Both the position numbers and the translations under genes were made by a program. This document shows positions 47,581 through 56,544 of a stretch of 64,000 nt of DNA, one piece after another. Under the pieces are notes generated by a model, which saw only the letters and a list, made by a program, of their open reading frames with translations, was not told where the DNA came from and made no database searches. The stretch is taken from positions 150,799 through 214,798 of the forward strand of contig CANLBM010000002.1 in NCBI GenBank assembly GCA_947488845.1, in the 5' to 3' direction. The stretch comes from an uncultured Sphingomonadaceae bacterium (GTDB lineage: Bacteria; Pseudomonadota; Alphaproteobacteria; Sphingomonadales; Sphingomonadaceae). How positions within the stretch are numbered: the first letter of the stretch is position 1; the number at the start of each line of letters is the position of its first letter.

Positions 47581-48737
47581 ACCTTAAATTCCTCGACCAG
47601 TTGCTCGGTCCGAACGCGCGTCTCTTTGTCTATCGCAAAGATGTCCGCCAACGCGCTCGGTTCCGGCGGGCTATAACTATCTAACAGCCGCGTTACAATC
47701 TCCGTGATGTCCAGAAACTGAACCGCACGATTGAGAAATGCGGCGACGGCGACTTCATTGGCAGCATTGAGCATCGCCGGCTTTGCGCCGCCCGCCGTAA
47801 TTGCAGCTCTGGCAATCTTGGTGGCCGGGAAACGGTCTTCGTCGGGCCGCTCGAAATCGAGCCTGCCGATTTCAGCGAGATCGAGTGGCGCGCAATTGGT
47901 CATCATCCGTTCCGGCCAAGCCAGAGCGCTGGCAATCGGTATCCGCATATCCGGCGAACCCAGCTGCGCCAGCGTCGAGCGGTCGTGATATTCGACCATC
48001 GAATGAATAACCGACTGGGGGTGCACCAATATCTCGATATTCTCGAGACCGACTGCGAACAGGTGATGGGCCTCGATCAGCTCGAGCCCCTTGTTCATCA
48101 TGGTTGCGCTGTCGACCGAGATCTTGGCGCCCATATCCCAGTTGGGATGGGCTACCGCCTGCTCCGGCGTAACACTCGCCATCTGCTCCCGCGTCCATGT
48201 GCGGAACGGACCGCCGCTCGCAGTCAGCGTAATCTTGCGGACCTGATCGATCCGGCCGCCCTGCAGCGCCTGGAATATTGCATTATGCTCGGAATCGACG
48301 GGCAACAATGTCGCCCCGGATTTTTGCGCCTCGGTGATCATCAATCCACCAGCGGAAACCAGCGCCTCCTTATTGGCAAGAGCAACCGTCTTGCCACAGC
48401 GCAAGGCTTCAAGCGTTGGCGGCAGCCCGGCGCAGCCAACAATTGCCGCCATCGTCCAGTCTGCGCCCAAGGCAGCAGCGGCGACCAGAGCCTCCGCTCC
48501 GCTTGCCGCCTCGATCGAAGTCCCTGCCAATTCCTGTTTGAGTTCATCATAGGCAGAATGTTCTGCGACAACCGCGATCTCTGCCGAAAATTCCTTGGCC
48601 AGGGCAGCAAGCTTCGAAGCATTGCCGTTGGCGGTCAAGGCAATGATATTATATTGGTCCGGATGCTGGCGAACGAGATCCAGAGTCGACAGGCCTACTG
48701 ATCCTGTCGCACCAAATATCGAGATTGATTTGGTCAT
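47577..48737 (-). CDS. dxr: 1-deoxy-D-xylulose 5-phosphate reductoisomerase
   Basis: Dxr converts DXP to MEP with NADPH in isoprenoid synthesis. The 386-residue protein has the NADPH motif SIFGATGSVG at residues 5-14 and the active-site region LLPVDSEHNAIFQAL. KITLTASGGPFR and DWDMGAKISVDSATMMNKGLELIEA-type segments are complete. It overlaps cdsA and rseP by 4 bases on either side. Confidence 0.98.
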   Translation of the reverse strand: MTKSISIFGATGSVGLSTLDLVRQHPDQYNIIALTANGNASKLAALAKEFSAEIAVVAEHSAYDELKQELAGTSIEAASGAEALVAAAALGADWTMAAIVGCAGLPPTLEALRCGKTVALANKEALVSAGGLMITEAQKSGATLLPVDSEHNAIFQALQGGRIDQVRKITLTASGGPFRTWTREQMASVTPEQAVAHPNWDMGAKISVDSATMMNKGLELIEAHHLFAVGLENIEILVHPQSVIHSMVEYHDRSTLAQLGSPDMRIPIASALAWPERMMTNCAPLDLAEIGRLDFERPDEDRFPATKIARAAITAGGAKPAMLNAANEVAVAAFLNRAVQFLDITEIVTRLLDSYSPPEPSALADIFAIDKETRVRTEQLVEEFKV

Positions 48738-49537
48738 GACAGGACTGGCCAGTGCTCGACCAGCATGACCAACGCGACAACCGGCGCGACCGGAATCAGA
48801 CCGTCGAGACGGTCCATCACGCCACCATGACCGGGAAAGATTGTACCGCTATCCTTCGCGCCGGCCTTCCGCTTCAGCCAGCTTTCGAACAGATCACCCA
48901 TTTGCGCCAAAATCGCCAGGGGAATGCTGAGGAGAACCAGATAGAAAGGCAAACCCCAATAGATGTGCAGGACAAAGCTCACCGCTGCGGTGAGAATGAC
49001 ACCGCCGATGAGTCCGGCCCAGGTCTTGTTGGGACTATATTGCGGAGCCAATTTCGGTCCGCCGATCGCACGCCCTGAAAAATAGGCACCGATATCGGTG
49101 GCCCAGACCAGAGCCAGCGTCCAGAGCATGATCAATATGCCATTGTCGATATCGCGCAAATAGAGGATCGCAAGTGCCGGGAAGCCGGCATAGATCACGC
49201 CCGCGCCGAGCTTGAGCGAACGGTCGAATATCGCAACGAACATCGCCGCACCGAAGATGAGACCGAGCCCCAGAAAGGATGTCCCGGCGGCCCATGGCGA
49301 CATGATCGCCAAAGGTACCGACAGCGCATACATTGCCAGCTTGCGATTTTCGTGACGCCCTGTCAGCCCTGCCCATTCACTCATGATGCCCAGCGCCATC
49401 AGCACAACGAGCAACCACAGAAGCATACCGCCAAAATATCCGGCCAGCAAAGCTGCTGCGATCAGCAGCACGCCCACGATGATACGGGTTTGCAGTTCAT
49501 TCGACTTGCCGGGCTTGGGAACGACTGGCTCATCCAT
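48734..49537 (-). CDS. cdsA: phosphatidate cytidylyltransferase
   Basis: CdsA makes CDP-diacylglycerol from phosphatidic acid and CTP. The 267-residue protein has about seven membrane helices. The C-terminal signature reads KDSGTIFPGHGGVMDRLDGLI, preceded by FESWLKRKAGAKDSG and SPNKTWAGLIGG. Its product also feeds pssA, 7 kb away. It starts 2 bases after uppS. Confidence 0.96.
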   Translation of the reverse strand: MDEPVVPKPGKSNELQTRIIVGVLLIAAALLAGYFGGMLLWLLVVLMALGIMSEWAGLTGRHENRKLAMYALSVPLAIMSPWAAGTSFLGLGLIFGAAMFVAIFDRSLKLGAGVIYAGFPALAILYLRDIDNGILIMLWTLALVWATDIGAYFSGRAIGGPKLAPQYSPNKTWAGLIGGVILTAAVSFVLHIYWGLPFYLVLLSIPLAILAQMGDLFESWLKRKAGAKDSGTIFPGHGGVMDRLDGLIPVAPVVALVMLVEHWPVLS

Positions 49538-49539
49538 GC

Positions 49540-50307
49540 TCAGCGTCCACCAAACCGTCGCTCGCGGTCTCCGAATGATTTCAAAGCCTTCTCAAGCTCC
49601 TTCTTGTCAAAATCGGGCCAGAGCGTGTCGGTGAAATAGAGTTCGGCATAGGCCGCCTGCCAAAGAAGAAAATTGGACAGGCGCAATTCTCCCGATGTCC
49701 TGACGAGCAGATCGAGCGGGGGCAGGTCTGCGGTATCCAGCCCACCGGATATATGGTCGAGAGTGATCCCGTCCGGTTCGACGTCGCCCCGCTTGACGGT
49801 GGTTGCGATCTGCCTGACCGCCCTGAGCATTTCGTCCTGCGCACCATAGTTGAGCGCGACTGCGAGCGTCATCCTGTCATTCACGGACGTTTTCTCGATC
49901 GCACTGTCGATCATCGCGACAATATCCGGCTCAAGCGCCTTGTAATTGCCGATGACCTTGAGACGCACGCCATTTTCAACAAATTCATCGATATCCGACT
50001 GGATATACTGGCGCAGCAAACCCATGAGATCGCTGATTTCATCCTCTGGACGATTCCAGTTTTCGGATGAAAAGGCATAAAGGGTCATCACTTCGATGCC
50101 CATTTTGCCGGCGACGCGGACAATATTGCGTACTGCCTCGACGCCTTTCTTGTGGCCAAGGGCGCGCGGCAGATGCTTGCGCTTCGCCCAGCGTCCGTTG
50201 CCATCCATGATGATCGCTATGTGACGGACGCCATGTGTCGGATCTGCTATTGCGCCAACGCTTTGCGCCGCATCTCCAGAGCCACCCTTGGAACGCGTAA
50301 GCTTCAC
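49540..50307 (-). CDS. uppS: isoprenyl transferase (undecaprenyl diphosphate synthase)
   Basis: This cis-prenyltransferase makes the C55 lipid carrier of cell-wall synthesis. The 255-residue protein has HIAIIMDGNGRWAKRK with the catalytic D35, YAFSSENWNRP, and RTSGELRLSNFLLWQ. The start is a GTG overlapping the frr stop (GTGA). It begins with an N-terminal extension of about 25 residues before the conserved core, so a later start cannot be excluded. Confidence 0.95.
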   Translation of the reverse strand: MKLTRSKGGSGDAAQSVGAIADPTHGVRHIAIIMDGNGRWAKRKHLPRALGHKKGVEAVRNIVRVAGKMGIEVMTLYAFSSENWNRPEDEISDLMGLLRQYIQSDIDEFVENGVRLKVIGNYKALEPDIVAMIDSAIEKTSVNDRMTLAVALNYGAQDEMLRAVRQIATTVKRGDVEPDGITLDHISGGLDTADLPPLDLLVRTSGELRLSNFLLWQAAYAELYFTDTLWPDFDKKELEKALKSFGDRERRFGGR

Positions 50308-50861
50308 TGGGTGAGGATTTCCTGTTCTTTTGCGTCAGCCAGCTTGTCGGCCTCCGCAATCATGTCGTCGGTCAGCTTCTGGACTTCGGTCTCGAGCCGC
50401 TTCCGGTCATCTTCGCTGATTTCCTTCTTGATCTCATCGGCCTTCAGGTCATCCATGCCATCGCGTCTGACATTGCGAATGGCTATACGGGCCTTTTCGG
50501 CGAATTGGCCGGTCAGCTTAGCGAGATCCTTGCGGCGTTCTTCGGTCAGATCGGGGATCGGAAGCCTGATATTGGGCCCATCGGTCATTGGGTTCAGCCC
50601 GAGACCTGCGGAACGGATCGCTTTTTCCACCGGCTGGATATTGCCCTTGTCCCAAACCTGAACCGACAACATACGTGATTCTGGCACCGATACGGTAGCG
50701 ACCTGGTTGAGCGGCATTTTCGAACCGTAAACCTCGACCGTGATGGTATCCAGTAGCGCGATATTCGCGCGACCGGTACGCAGACCGCTCAAATCATGCT
50801 TGAGCGCCTCCAGCGTTCCATTCATCCTTTTTTGCAGATCGGCTTTATCATATTTTGCCAT
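50304..50861 (-). CDS. frr: ribosome recycling factor
   Basis: RRF splits post-termination ribosomes together with EF-G. The 185-residue length is standard. The three-helix bundle begins LQKRMNGTLEALKHDLSGLRTGRA, and the domain II region MPLNQVATVSVPESRMLSVQVWD is present. It lies 18 bases after pyrH and overlaps uppS by 4 bases. Confidence 0.98.
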   Translation of the reverse strand: MAKYDKADLQKRMNGTLEALKHDLSGLRTGRANIALLDTITVEVYGSKMPLNQVATVSVPESRMLSVQVWDKGNIQPVEKAIRSAGLGLNPMTDGPNIRLPIPDLTEERRKDLAKLTGQFAEKARIAIRNVRRDGMDDLKADEIKKEISEDDRKRLETEVQKLTDDMIAEADKLADAKEQEILTQ

Positions 50862-50879
50862 TGCTGTTTCCTCTAGATA

Positions 50880-51602
50880 TTATTCGGTTGTTCCGACCAT
50901 GGTTGCGGTACCGCCGCCACTCAAGACGGTCGCCAGATTGCCCTGCTCGCGGATCGAGAATACGACAATCGGTATCTTGTTTTCGCGGCAGAGCGCCACG
51001 GCGCTGGCGTCCATGACCTTCAGATTGTCTTTGAGCACCTGATCAAAACCCAGTTCATCATAACGCGTTGCGGCGGGATCCTTCTTCGGATCTGCATTGT
51101 AAACGCCGTCAACACTGGTGCCCTTGAAAAGCGCCTCGCAGCCCATTTCTGCAGCGCGTAGTGCCGCTGCCGTATCAGTGGTGAAATAGGGATTGCCGGT
51201 TCCGGCAGCAAAAATAACGATGCGGCCTTTTTCGAGATGGCGGACGGCCTTGCGACGGATATAGGGCTCGCACACGCTCGCCATCGGGATTGCCGACAGC
51301 ACGCGGGTGTCACAGCCCATTTGCTCAAGCGCATTCTGGACAGCCAGCGCATTCATCACCGTCGCCAGCATGCCCATATAATCCGCGCTGGTCCGCTCGA
51401 AACCCTTGGCAGCAGCGGCCAGCCCGCGGAAGATATTACCTCCCCCGACCACCAGACATAATTCAAAACCCGCCTCTTTGGCCGATTTCACTTCTGCCGC
51501 GATGCGATTGACCGTTTCCGGATCGATCCCGAATTCGCTTGAGCCCATCAAGACTTCACCGGATAGCTTCAGCAATATCCGTTTGAACGCCGGTCGTTTC
51601 AT
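50880..51602 (-). CDS. pyrH: UMP kinase
   Basis: PyrH phosphorylates UMP to UDP. The 240-residue hexameric amino-acid-kinase-fold protein begins [13 protein letters not shown]. It has [23 protein letters not shown], and [20 protein letters not shown]. It sits 119 bases after tsf; the gap holds no clear terminator. Expression with frr is likely. Confidence 0.98.
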   Translation of the reverse strand: MKRPAFKRILLKLSGEVLMGSSEFGIDPETVNRIAAEVKSAKEAGFELCLVVGGGNIFRGLAAAAKGFERTSADYMGMLATVMNALAVQNALEQMGCDTRVLSAIPMASVCEPYIRRKAVRHLEKGRIVIFAAGTGNPYFTTDTAAALRAAEMGCEALFKGTSVDGVYNADPKKDPAATRYDELGFDQVLKDNLKVMDASAVALCRENKIPIVVFSIREQGNLATVLSGGGTATMVGTTE

Positions 51603-51721
51603 GCAAATCCTATCCCGCCGGAATCAAAGCCCGGCCCCAAATACAACAATGGCGCAGACCATAGATAGTCCGCGCCATGCTGCCAAGCGTTACCGCCTGA
51701 AATATTCAAACTGTTGCTCGA

Positions 51722-52645
51722 TTAGCCAGCAACCGCGGCAGCAACTTCTGCTGCAAAATCTTCTTCTTTTTTCTCAATGCCTTCACCAAGCTGGAACCGG
51801 ACATATTCGGTAAGCTTGATTTCAACACCGGCATCTTTACCGGCTTGCTCGACGACTTGCGCGATGGGAGTTTTATTATCCATCACGAAGGTTTGGCTGA
51901 GCAATGCATTTTCCTTGGCGAATTTTGCCATCGCACCGTCGACCATCTTTTCGACGATATTTTCCGGCTTGCCGGATTCAGCTGCCTTTTCCGTCGCGAT
52001 AGCGCGCTCGCGTGCGAGCATTTCCTGGTCGAGACCGTCAGCGTTCAGTGCCAGCGGGAAGGCAGCCGCGATATGCATCGCAATCTGCTTGCCGAGCGGT
52101 TCGAGAACATCGGCACCGGCCGTGCTTTCCAGTGCAACCAATACGCCGATCTTGCCCATCGTCGGGGTGACCGCATTGTGGATATAAGGAACCACCGCGC
52201 CACTGGAGACGGCTACCGTTTTCATCCGGCGGATCGCCTGATTTTCGCCGATTGTCGCAATATTGTTGGTCAGAACGTCTTTTACACTACCGCCGGTAGG
52301 ATAATCCGCAGCAGCAAGCGCCTCGACATCATCTTCGTTCAAACCGAGCGCAACAGCTGTTACCTTGGCAACAAAATCCTGAAACTGGTCATTCTTGGCT
52401 ACGAAATCGGTTTCGCTGTTCACTTCGACAGCAACGCCCCTGGTGCCTTCGACGGAAACGCCGACAAGGCCTTCTGCTGCCGTACGGCTTGATTTTTTCT
52501 GGGCTGCGGCAAGACCTTTGGTCCGCAACAGATCAACTGCTGCTTCGACGTCGCCATTGGTTTCGTTCAGTGCCTTTTTGCAATCCATCATGCCGGCGCC
52601 GGTGCGCTCGCGCAGTTCTTTCACTGCTGCTGCTGTAATAGCCAT
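51722..52645 (-). CDS. tsf: elongation factor Ts
   Basis: EF-Ts reloads EF-Tu with GTP. The 307-residue protein has the UBA-like N terminus with [25 protein letters not shown]. The TDFVAKN segment ([12 protein letters not shown]) carries the conserved EF-Tu contacts, and two subdomains follow. It lies about 110 bases after rpsB with a hairpin in between. Confidence 0.98.
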   Translation of the reverse strand: MAITAAAVKELRERTGAGMMDCKKALNETNGDVEAAVDLLRTKGLAAAQKKSSRTAAEGLVGVSVEGTRGVAVEVNSETDFVAKNDQFQDFVAKVTAVALGLNEDDVEALAAADYPTGGSVKDVLTNNIATIGENQAIRRMKTVAVSSGAVVPYIHNAVTPTMGKIGVLVALESTAGADVLEPLGKQIAMHIAAAFPLALNADGLDQEMLARERAIATEKAAESGKPENIVEKMVDGAMAKFAKENALLSQTFVMDNKTPIAQVVEQAGKDAGVEIKLTEYVRFQLGEGIEKKEEDFAAEVAAAVAG

Positions 52646-52684
52646 AATCTGTTCCTCAATTTCTTGTTCAGGAAATGTGAAATT

Positions 52685-52707
52685 GGGGCGACATAAAATG
52701 TCGCCCC
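52685..52707 (-). terminator. hairpin between rpsB and tsf
   Basis: GGGGCGACA (52685-52693) and TGTCGCCCC (52699-52707) form a perfect 9-bp stem with loop TAAAA. In the transcribed direction (leftward) it follows rpsB and is trailed only by AATTT, so it may be a partial terminator or attenuator that lowers tsf expression relative to rpsB. The opposite strand has TTTATTTT after it. Confidence 0.6.
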
Positions 52708-52756
52708 GTTTATTTTCATCGCAGTCAATATATGACTGTAGAAAGATGCTTCAAGT

Positions 52757-53692
52757 TCAGGCTTTCTCGTCTGCCTTTGTATCATCTTTTTTCGCGGCAG
52801 CTTTTTTGGGAGCCGCTTCTTCTTCCGCTTTCGGCGCTTCAGCAGGAGCTGCCTCAGCGGGCGCCATTTCTGCTGCTATTTCAGCAATATCGGCAACCGC
52901 AGCTTCTTCCCCGGAAGCCATTGCACTTGCATTGGCTTCGCTCGAAACAATCTGCTCGACCGGAGGAGCAACGGCTGCTCCGAGATCTGCGCCAGCAGCA
53001 ACCGAAGCGTCCTGGCCGCCTTTGGTTGCGGCAGCAGCAACGGACTCGCAGTAGAGGCGAATGGCCCGCGCGGCATCGTCATTGCCCGGTACCGGGAAAG
53101 CGATGTTGCTTGGATCAACGTTCGAATCGAGAATCGCGACAACCGGAATACCCAGAACATTGGCTTCCTTGATGGCGAGCTCTTCCTTGTTGGCATCGAT
53201 CACGAACATGACATCGGGAATGCCGCCCATGTCACGGATACCGCCCAGCGAAAGCTCAAGCTTGATGTGCTCGCGCGTCATCTGCAGGACTTCCTTCTTG
53301 GTAAAGCCAGCGGTGTCACCACCGAGCTGCTCTTCCAAAGTCTTCATCCGGCGGATCGAGTTGGAAATGGTTTTCCAGTTGGTCAGCATGCCGCCGAGCC
53401 AGCGATGGTTTACGAAATGCTGGCCGCTTGCGCGCGCTGCTTCAGCGATAGGCTCTTGCGCCTGACGCTTGGTACCGACGAACAGGACCTTGCCGCCGGC
53501 CGATGTGGCGTTGGCGATAAAATCAAGCGCCCGTGCGAACAAGGGCACGCTCTGCGAAAGGTCAAGAATGTGGACACTGTTGCGGGCGCCGAAGATATAT
53601 GGTTTCATCTTCGGGTTCCAGCGGTGGGTCTGGTGGCCGAAATGCGCTCCGGCTTCAATCAATTGCTGTAGGGTGACGACAGGGGCCGCCAT
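52757..53692 (-). CDS. rpsB: 30S ribosomal protein S2 with C-terminal extension
   Basis: The start is set at [19 protein letters not shown], with GGAG 7 bases upstream; the frame itself is open to 53986. The core carries [28 protein letters not shown] and [14 protein letters not shown]. After about residue 235 there is a long Ala-rich, low-complexity, finally Lys-rich tail ([14 protein letters not shown]), so the protein is 311 residues against about 240 in E. coli. Such tails are common in alphaproteobacterial S2. Confidence 0.97.
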   Translation of the reverse strand: MAAPVVTLQQLIEAGAHFGHQTHRWNPKMKPYIFGARNSVHILDLSQSVPLFARALDFIANATSAGGKVLFVGTKRQAQEPIAEAARASGQHFVNHRWLGGMLTNWKTISNSIRRMKTLEEQLGGDTAGFTKKEVLQMTREHIKLELSLGGIRDMGGIPDVMFVIDANKEELAIKEANVLGIPVVAILDSNVDPSNIAFPVPGNDDAARAIRLYCESVAAAATKGGQDASVAAGADLGAAVAPPVEQIVSSEANASAMASGEEAAVADIAEIAAEMAPAEAAPAEAPKAEEEAAPKKAAAKKDDTKADEKA

Positions 53693-54131
53693 AATATTTC
53701 TCCTTATCCGGTTATGCCTCTGGAAAGCTGAGAACCTCAAACGACCTGAAAGACCGCCATCGGCACCGGTATGAGTGCTTTCCATGTGGAATGAGCGTGC
53801 CGTTAAGGCGAAGCGAAGCAGAATGCAACCATAAACTGGGCCCAGCCTGCCTGCCTGCGCTCTTCTGCTGCATTTGCCAGTTCCCCGGCAGGCATCGGTT
53901 GACCCTCTAGTTGCTACAGGGTCCATAAGGCCCGGCGAATCGAGACCACAGGAGGCCGACTGCATGGCGAAAATTTGCTGCAACAATTCCCGGCGGCGCG
54001 AGCAATATTAACAATCTCATGTCGAGCGTGGATTTGCTGCGAGTGCATCTGTCCATGCCCGCCCGCTTCAAGGCGATCCGATCGCCCAATCCGCAATGTT
54101 CCAATCACCATATTCTCACGAAAGACTTCTC
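53693..54131. other. divergent intergenic region between rpsB and TonB-dependent receptor
   Basis: This is a gap of about 440 bases between the rpsB start and the receptor start. It must hold the promoter and leader of the large rpsB-fabZ cluster on one strand and the receptor promoter on the other. A TTGACC with a TCCATA 17 bases on lies at 53899-53927 on the plus strand, only weakly promoter-like. No RNA gene, riboswitch consensus or supported reading frame was recognised. Confidence 0.4.
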
Positions 54132-56123
54132 ATGACATCCTGCTACCGCCTGCTCCTTCTTGCTTCGGCGAGCACATTGTTTTTCAACGCCCCCGTCCTT
54201 GCGCAGACTGTAGCAGAAGAAAACCCAGCTGAAGCGGCACATTCCGACGACCATCACGATGACGAAGCCGAAGAAGCCATTATTGTCCAGGGTACGCGCA
54301 ACCGTCGCCGCGTACAGGACGAGCCTATCCGCGTCGAAGTGATCGCGGGTGAAGAGATTGAAGAAAAAGCGATCATGCGTCCGGGTAATATCGCAATGCT
54401 GGTCAGCGAAACCGGCGGGGTGCGTGTGCAGGTCACCTCTCCTGCCCTTGGCGCTGCCAATGTACGCATTCAGGGCCTCGAGGGACGCTATACCCAGTTG
54501 CTGGCCGACGGCCTGCCGCTTTATGGCGGACAATCCGCGTCGCTCGGACTGCTGCAGATTCCTCCTACCGATCTTTCCCAGGTAGAAGTGATCAAGGGCG
54601 CCGCCTCCGCGCTTTACGGGTCATCGGCGCTCGGCGGCGTGATCAACCTGATCTCGCGACGTCCGGACGACCGGTTCGCGGCAGAGATGCTGATGAATGC
54701 CACTACCCGCAACGGGCAGGACATCACCGGCTATCTATCCACGCCGCTCGCATCAGGCCTCGGGGTGTCGCTAACCGCCGGTGCGCACCGTCAAAGTGGA
54801 CAGGACATTGATGGCGATGGCTGGTATGATATCCCGGCCTACGACCGGTTGACCGCCCGCCCTCGCTTTCAGTGGGACAGTGAAGACGGCAGTTCTGTCT
54901 ACCTCACCCTGGGCATGATGACCGAGGAGCGGATTGGCGGCACCCTGCCCGGTCGCCTGGTACCCGACGGCTCACCGTTCCCGCAGACACAGGATACCGA
55001 TCGCCTTGACGCCGGTCTGGTTGCAGAAACGCCGTTAGGGTCCACGGCGACCTTGCATCTCCGTGCTTCTGCGATGCGGCAGGACCATCTGCACCGTTTC
55101 GGAACAACCATTGAGGATGACCGTCACGAAAATCTGTTTACGGAAGCATCGGTATCGGGCGGCACCGGTTCGACCAGCTGGGTCGGCGGCGTCGCCTTTC
55201 AGTCAGACCGCTTTCGTTCGAAGACATTTTCCGCATTCGACTATAACTACGACGTCCCGGGCATTTTCGGCCAGCTGGAGCATGAGGCAACGCCAGACCT
55301 GACTCTGGCGGCAAGCGCCCGCGTCGATTTTCACGACGAGTTTGGCACGCAGTTCAGCCCCCGGCTTTCGGCGCTTTACCGGCCCGGCTTCTGGACGATC
55401 CGCGGATCTCTTGGTGGCGGATTCTTTGCGCCCACACCCTTCGTCGACGAAATCGAGGCAGCGGGACTGTCACGGCTGGAACCGCTTGGCGACCTTGCCG
55501 CTGAAAAAGCCCGCACCGCTTCGCTGGATATCGGATACGCCCGTGGGCCCTTCGAAGCCAATGTCACCCTGTTCGGAGCCAATATCGAAAATGCGACCCG
55601 GCTTGTGGAGATCGCGCCGGACCGCGTACGCCTCGCCAACATCGACGGCACCTCGCGTGTGCGAGGATCCGAACTGCTCCTCCGCTTCAAGCGGAACGGA
55701 TATACTTTGACCGGAAGCTATGTCTTCGTCGACAGCAGCGAACCCGATCCCACAGGCCCCGGTCGCCGCACCACGCCATTGACGCCGCGCCACACTGCGG
55801 GACTGGTCGGGATGTGGGAAGAACATGGCAAGGGCCGCATCGGCCTGGAAGCTTATTATACCGGCAAGCAGACGCTTGAAGACAACCCCTATAGGGAAAG
55901 CGCGCGGTCTTACGTCCATCTCGGCATTCTGGGCGAAATCGTCCTTGGTGGTATCAGCCTGTTCGTCAATGCAGAAAATCTGCTCAATATCCGCCAGACC
56001 CGTTACAATCCGCTATTGCTTCCGCAACGGGCTGCCAGTGGCCAATGGACAGTCGATGCCTGGGCACCCCTCGACGGATTCACTCTTAACGGCGGCATCA
56101 GGCTACGTTTCGGGGGAGAGTGA
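54132..56123 (+). CDS. TonB-dependent receptor with His/Asp-rich N terminus
   Basis: Starting at MTSCYRLLLLASASTLFF the receptor has 663 residues with a signal peptide. The mature N terminus has a His/Asp-rich stretch (HSDDHHDDEAEE, about 35-47) before the IVQGTRNRRRVQDEPIRVEVI plug entry. The plug shows VSETGGVRVQVTSPALGAANVRIQGLEGRYTQLLADGLPLY and IKGAASALYGSSALGGVINLI, of the BtuB/CirA-like group. The barrel ends in NGGIRLRFGGE. The His-rich segment hints at a metal such as zinc or copper; this is not proven and no Zur box was seen. It is not coupled to another gene. Confidence 0.92.
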   Translation: MTSCYRLLLLASASTLFFNAPVLAQTVAEENPAEAAHSDDHHDDEAEEAIIVQGTRNRRRVQDEPIRVEVIAGEEIEEKAIMRPGNIAMLVSETGGVRVQVTSPALGAANVRIQGLEGRYTQLLADGLPLYGGQSASLGLLQIPPTDLSQVEVIKGAASALYGSSALGGVINLISRRPDDRFAAEMLMNATTRNGQDITGYLSTPLASGLGVSLTAGAHRQSGQDIDGDGWYDIPAYDRLTARPRFQWDSEDGSSVYLTLGMMTEERIGGTLPGRLVPDGSPFPQTQDTDRLDAGLVAETPLGSTATLHLRASAMRQDHLHRFGTTIEDDRHENLFTEASVSGGTGSTSWVGGVAFQSDRFRSKTFSAFDYNYDVPGIFGQLEHEATPDLTLAASARVDFHDEFGTQFSPRLSALYRPGFWTIRGSLGGGFFAPTPFVDEIEAAGLSRLEPLGDLAAEKARTASLDIGYARGPFEANVTLFGANIENATRLVEIAPDRVRLANIDGTSRVRGSELLLRFKRNGYTLTGSYVFVDSSEPDPTGPGRRTTPLTPRHTAGLVGMWEEHGKGRIGLEAYYTGKQTLEDNPYRESARSYVHLGILGEIVLGGISLFVNAENLLNIRQTRYNPLLLPQRAASGQWTVDAWAPLDGFTLNGGIRLRFGGE

Positions 56124-56239
56124 CGCCACAGCCGTTCGCAGCCGATTGTGAAGGACTTGCGGATGCCGGAAGATACGGTCCAGCAATCATGCAACCGTTC
56201 GACTCCTGATTCGTATTCTCATCATGAATCATAAAGCGC

Positions 56240-56270
56240 TTGACAAAAAGAACATAAATGGAACATTAAG
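56240..56270 (+). promoter_or_regulatory. promoter with LexA (SOS) box
   Basis: A consensus -35 TTGACA at 56240-56245 and a weak -10 (CATTAA, 56264-56269, spacing 18) flank a perfect GAAC-N7-GAAC (56250-56264). This is the complement of the GTTC-N7-GTTC direct repeat bound by LexA in alphaproteobacteria. The box occupies the spacer, where bound LexA would block RNA polymerase. It lies about 40 bases before the ATG at 56302. Confidence 0.8.
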
Positions 56271-56301
56271 TGCTCATTGAAAGAACAGATGAGGTTATAT
56301 C

Positions 56302-56544
56302 ATGCTTAGTATCGCTATCGCCAGTTTTTTTGCACTCGCCTTTTTTGCTGCCGTAATTGTCATTGCGATGATGTTTTTTCAATATCGCGGAAAAATCGCG
56401 AGTGTAATCCGGAGCGAATTTGCTGCTGACCACCCGTCAATGGCGCTACAACGAGCGACCTATCGTCACCGGTCAGTCAAAACGCCGCAGCTTATGAACC
56501 AGTATCGCTCGCCGCAGCCCGTTCCGCTGCGCGTTGCCGCTTGA
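56302..56544 (+). CDS. small single-pass membrane protein, probably SOS-induced
   Basis: The 80-residue protein has one N-terminal transmembrane helix (about 2-27: IAIASFFALAFFAAVIVIAMMFF). A basic cytoplasmic-type tail follows (QYRGKIASVIRSEFAADHPSM, then Arg- and Pro-rich residues), so the expected topology is N-out, C-in. GAGG at 56291-56294 is 7 bases before the ATG. The upstream LexA box suggests induction by DNA damage. Caulobacter uses small membrane proteins (SidA, DidA) to stop division after DNA damage; any such role here is inference, as no family was recognised. The last 53 bases overlap the opposite-strand pssA end. Confidence 0.78.
   Translation: MLSIAIASFFALAFFAAVIVIAMMFFQYRGKIASVIRSEFAADHPSMALQRATYRHRSVKTPQLMNQYRSPQPVPLRVAA

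Noticed and set aside
53930..54010. Possible cobalamin riboswitch before the second TonB-dependent receptor
   Set aside because: A CAGGAGGCCGACTGC stretch recalls part of the B12 box region, but the rest of the consensus (CCCGCAACTG and GCCACTG elements) is absent.
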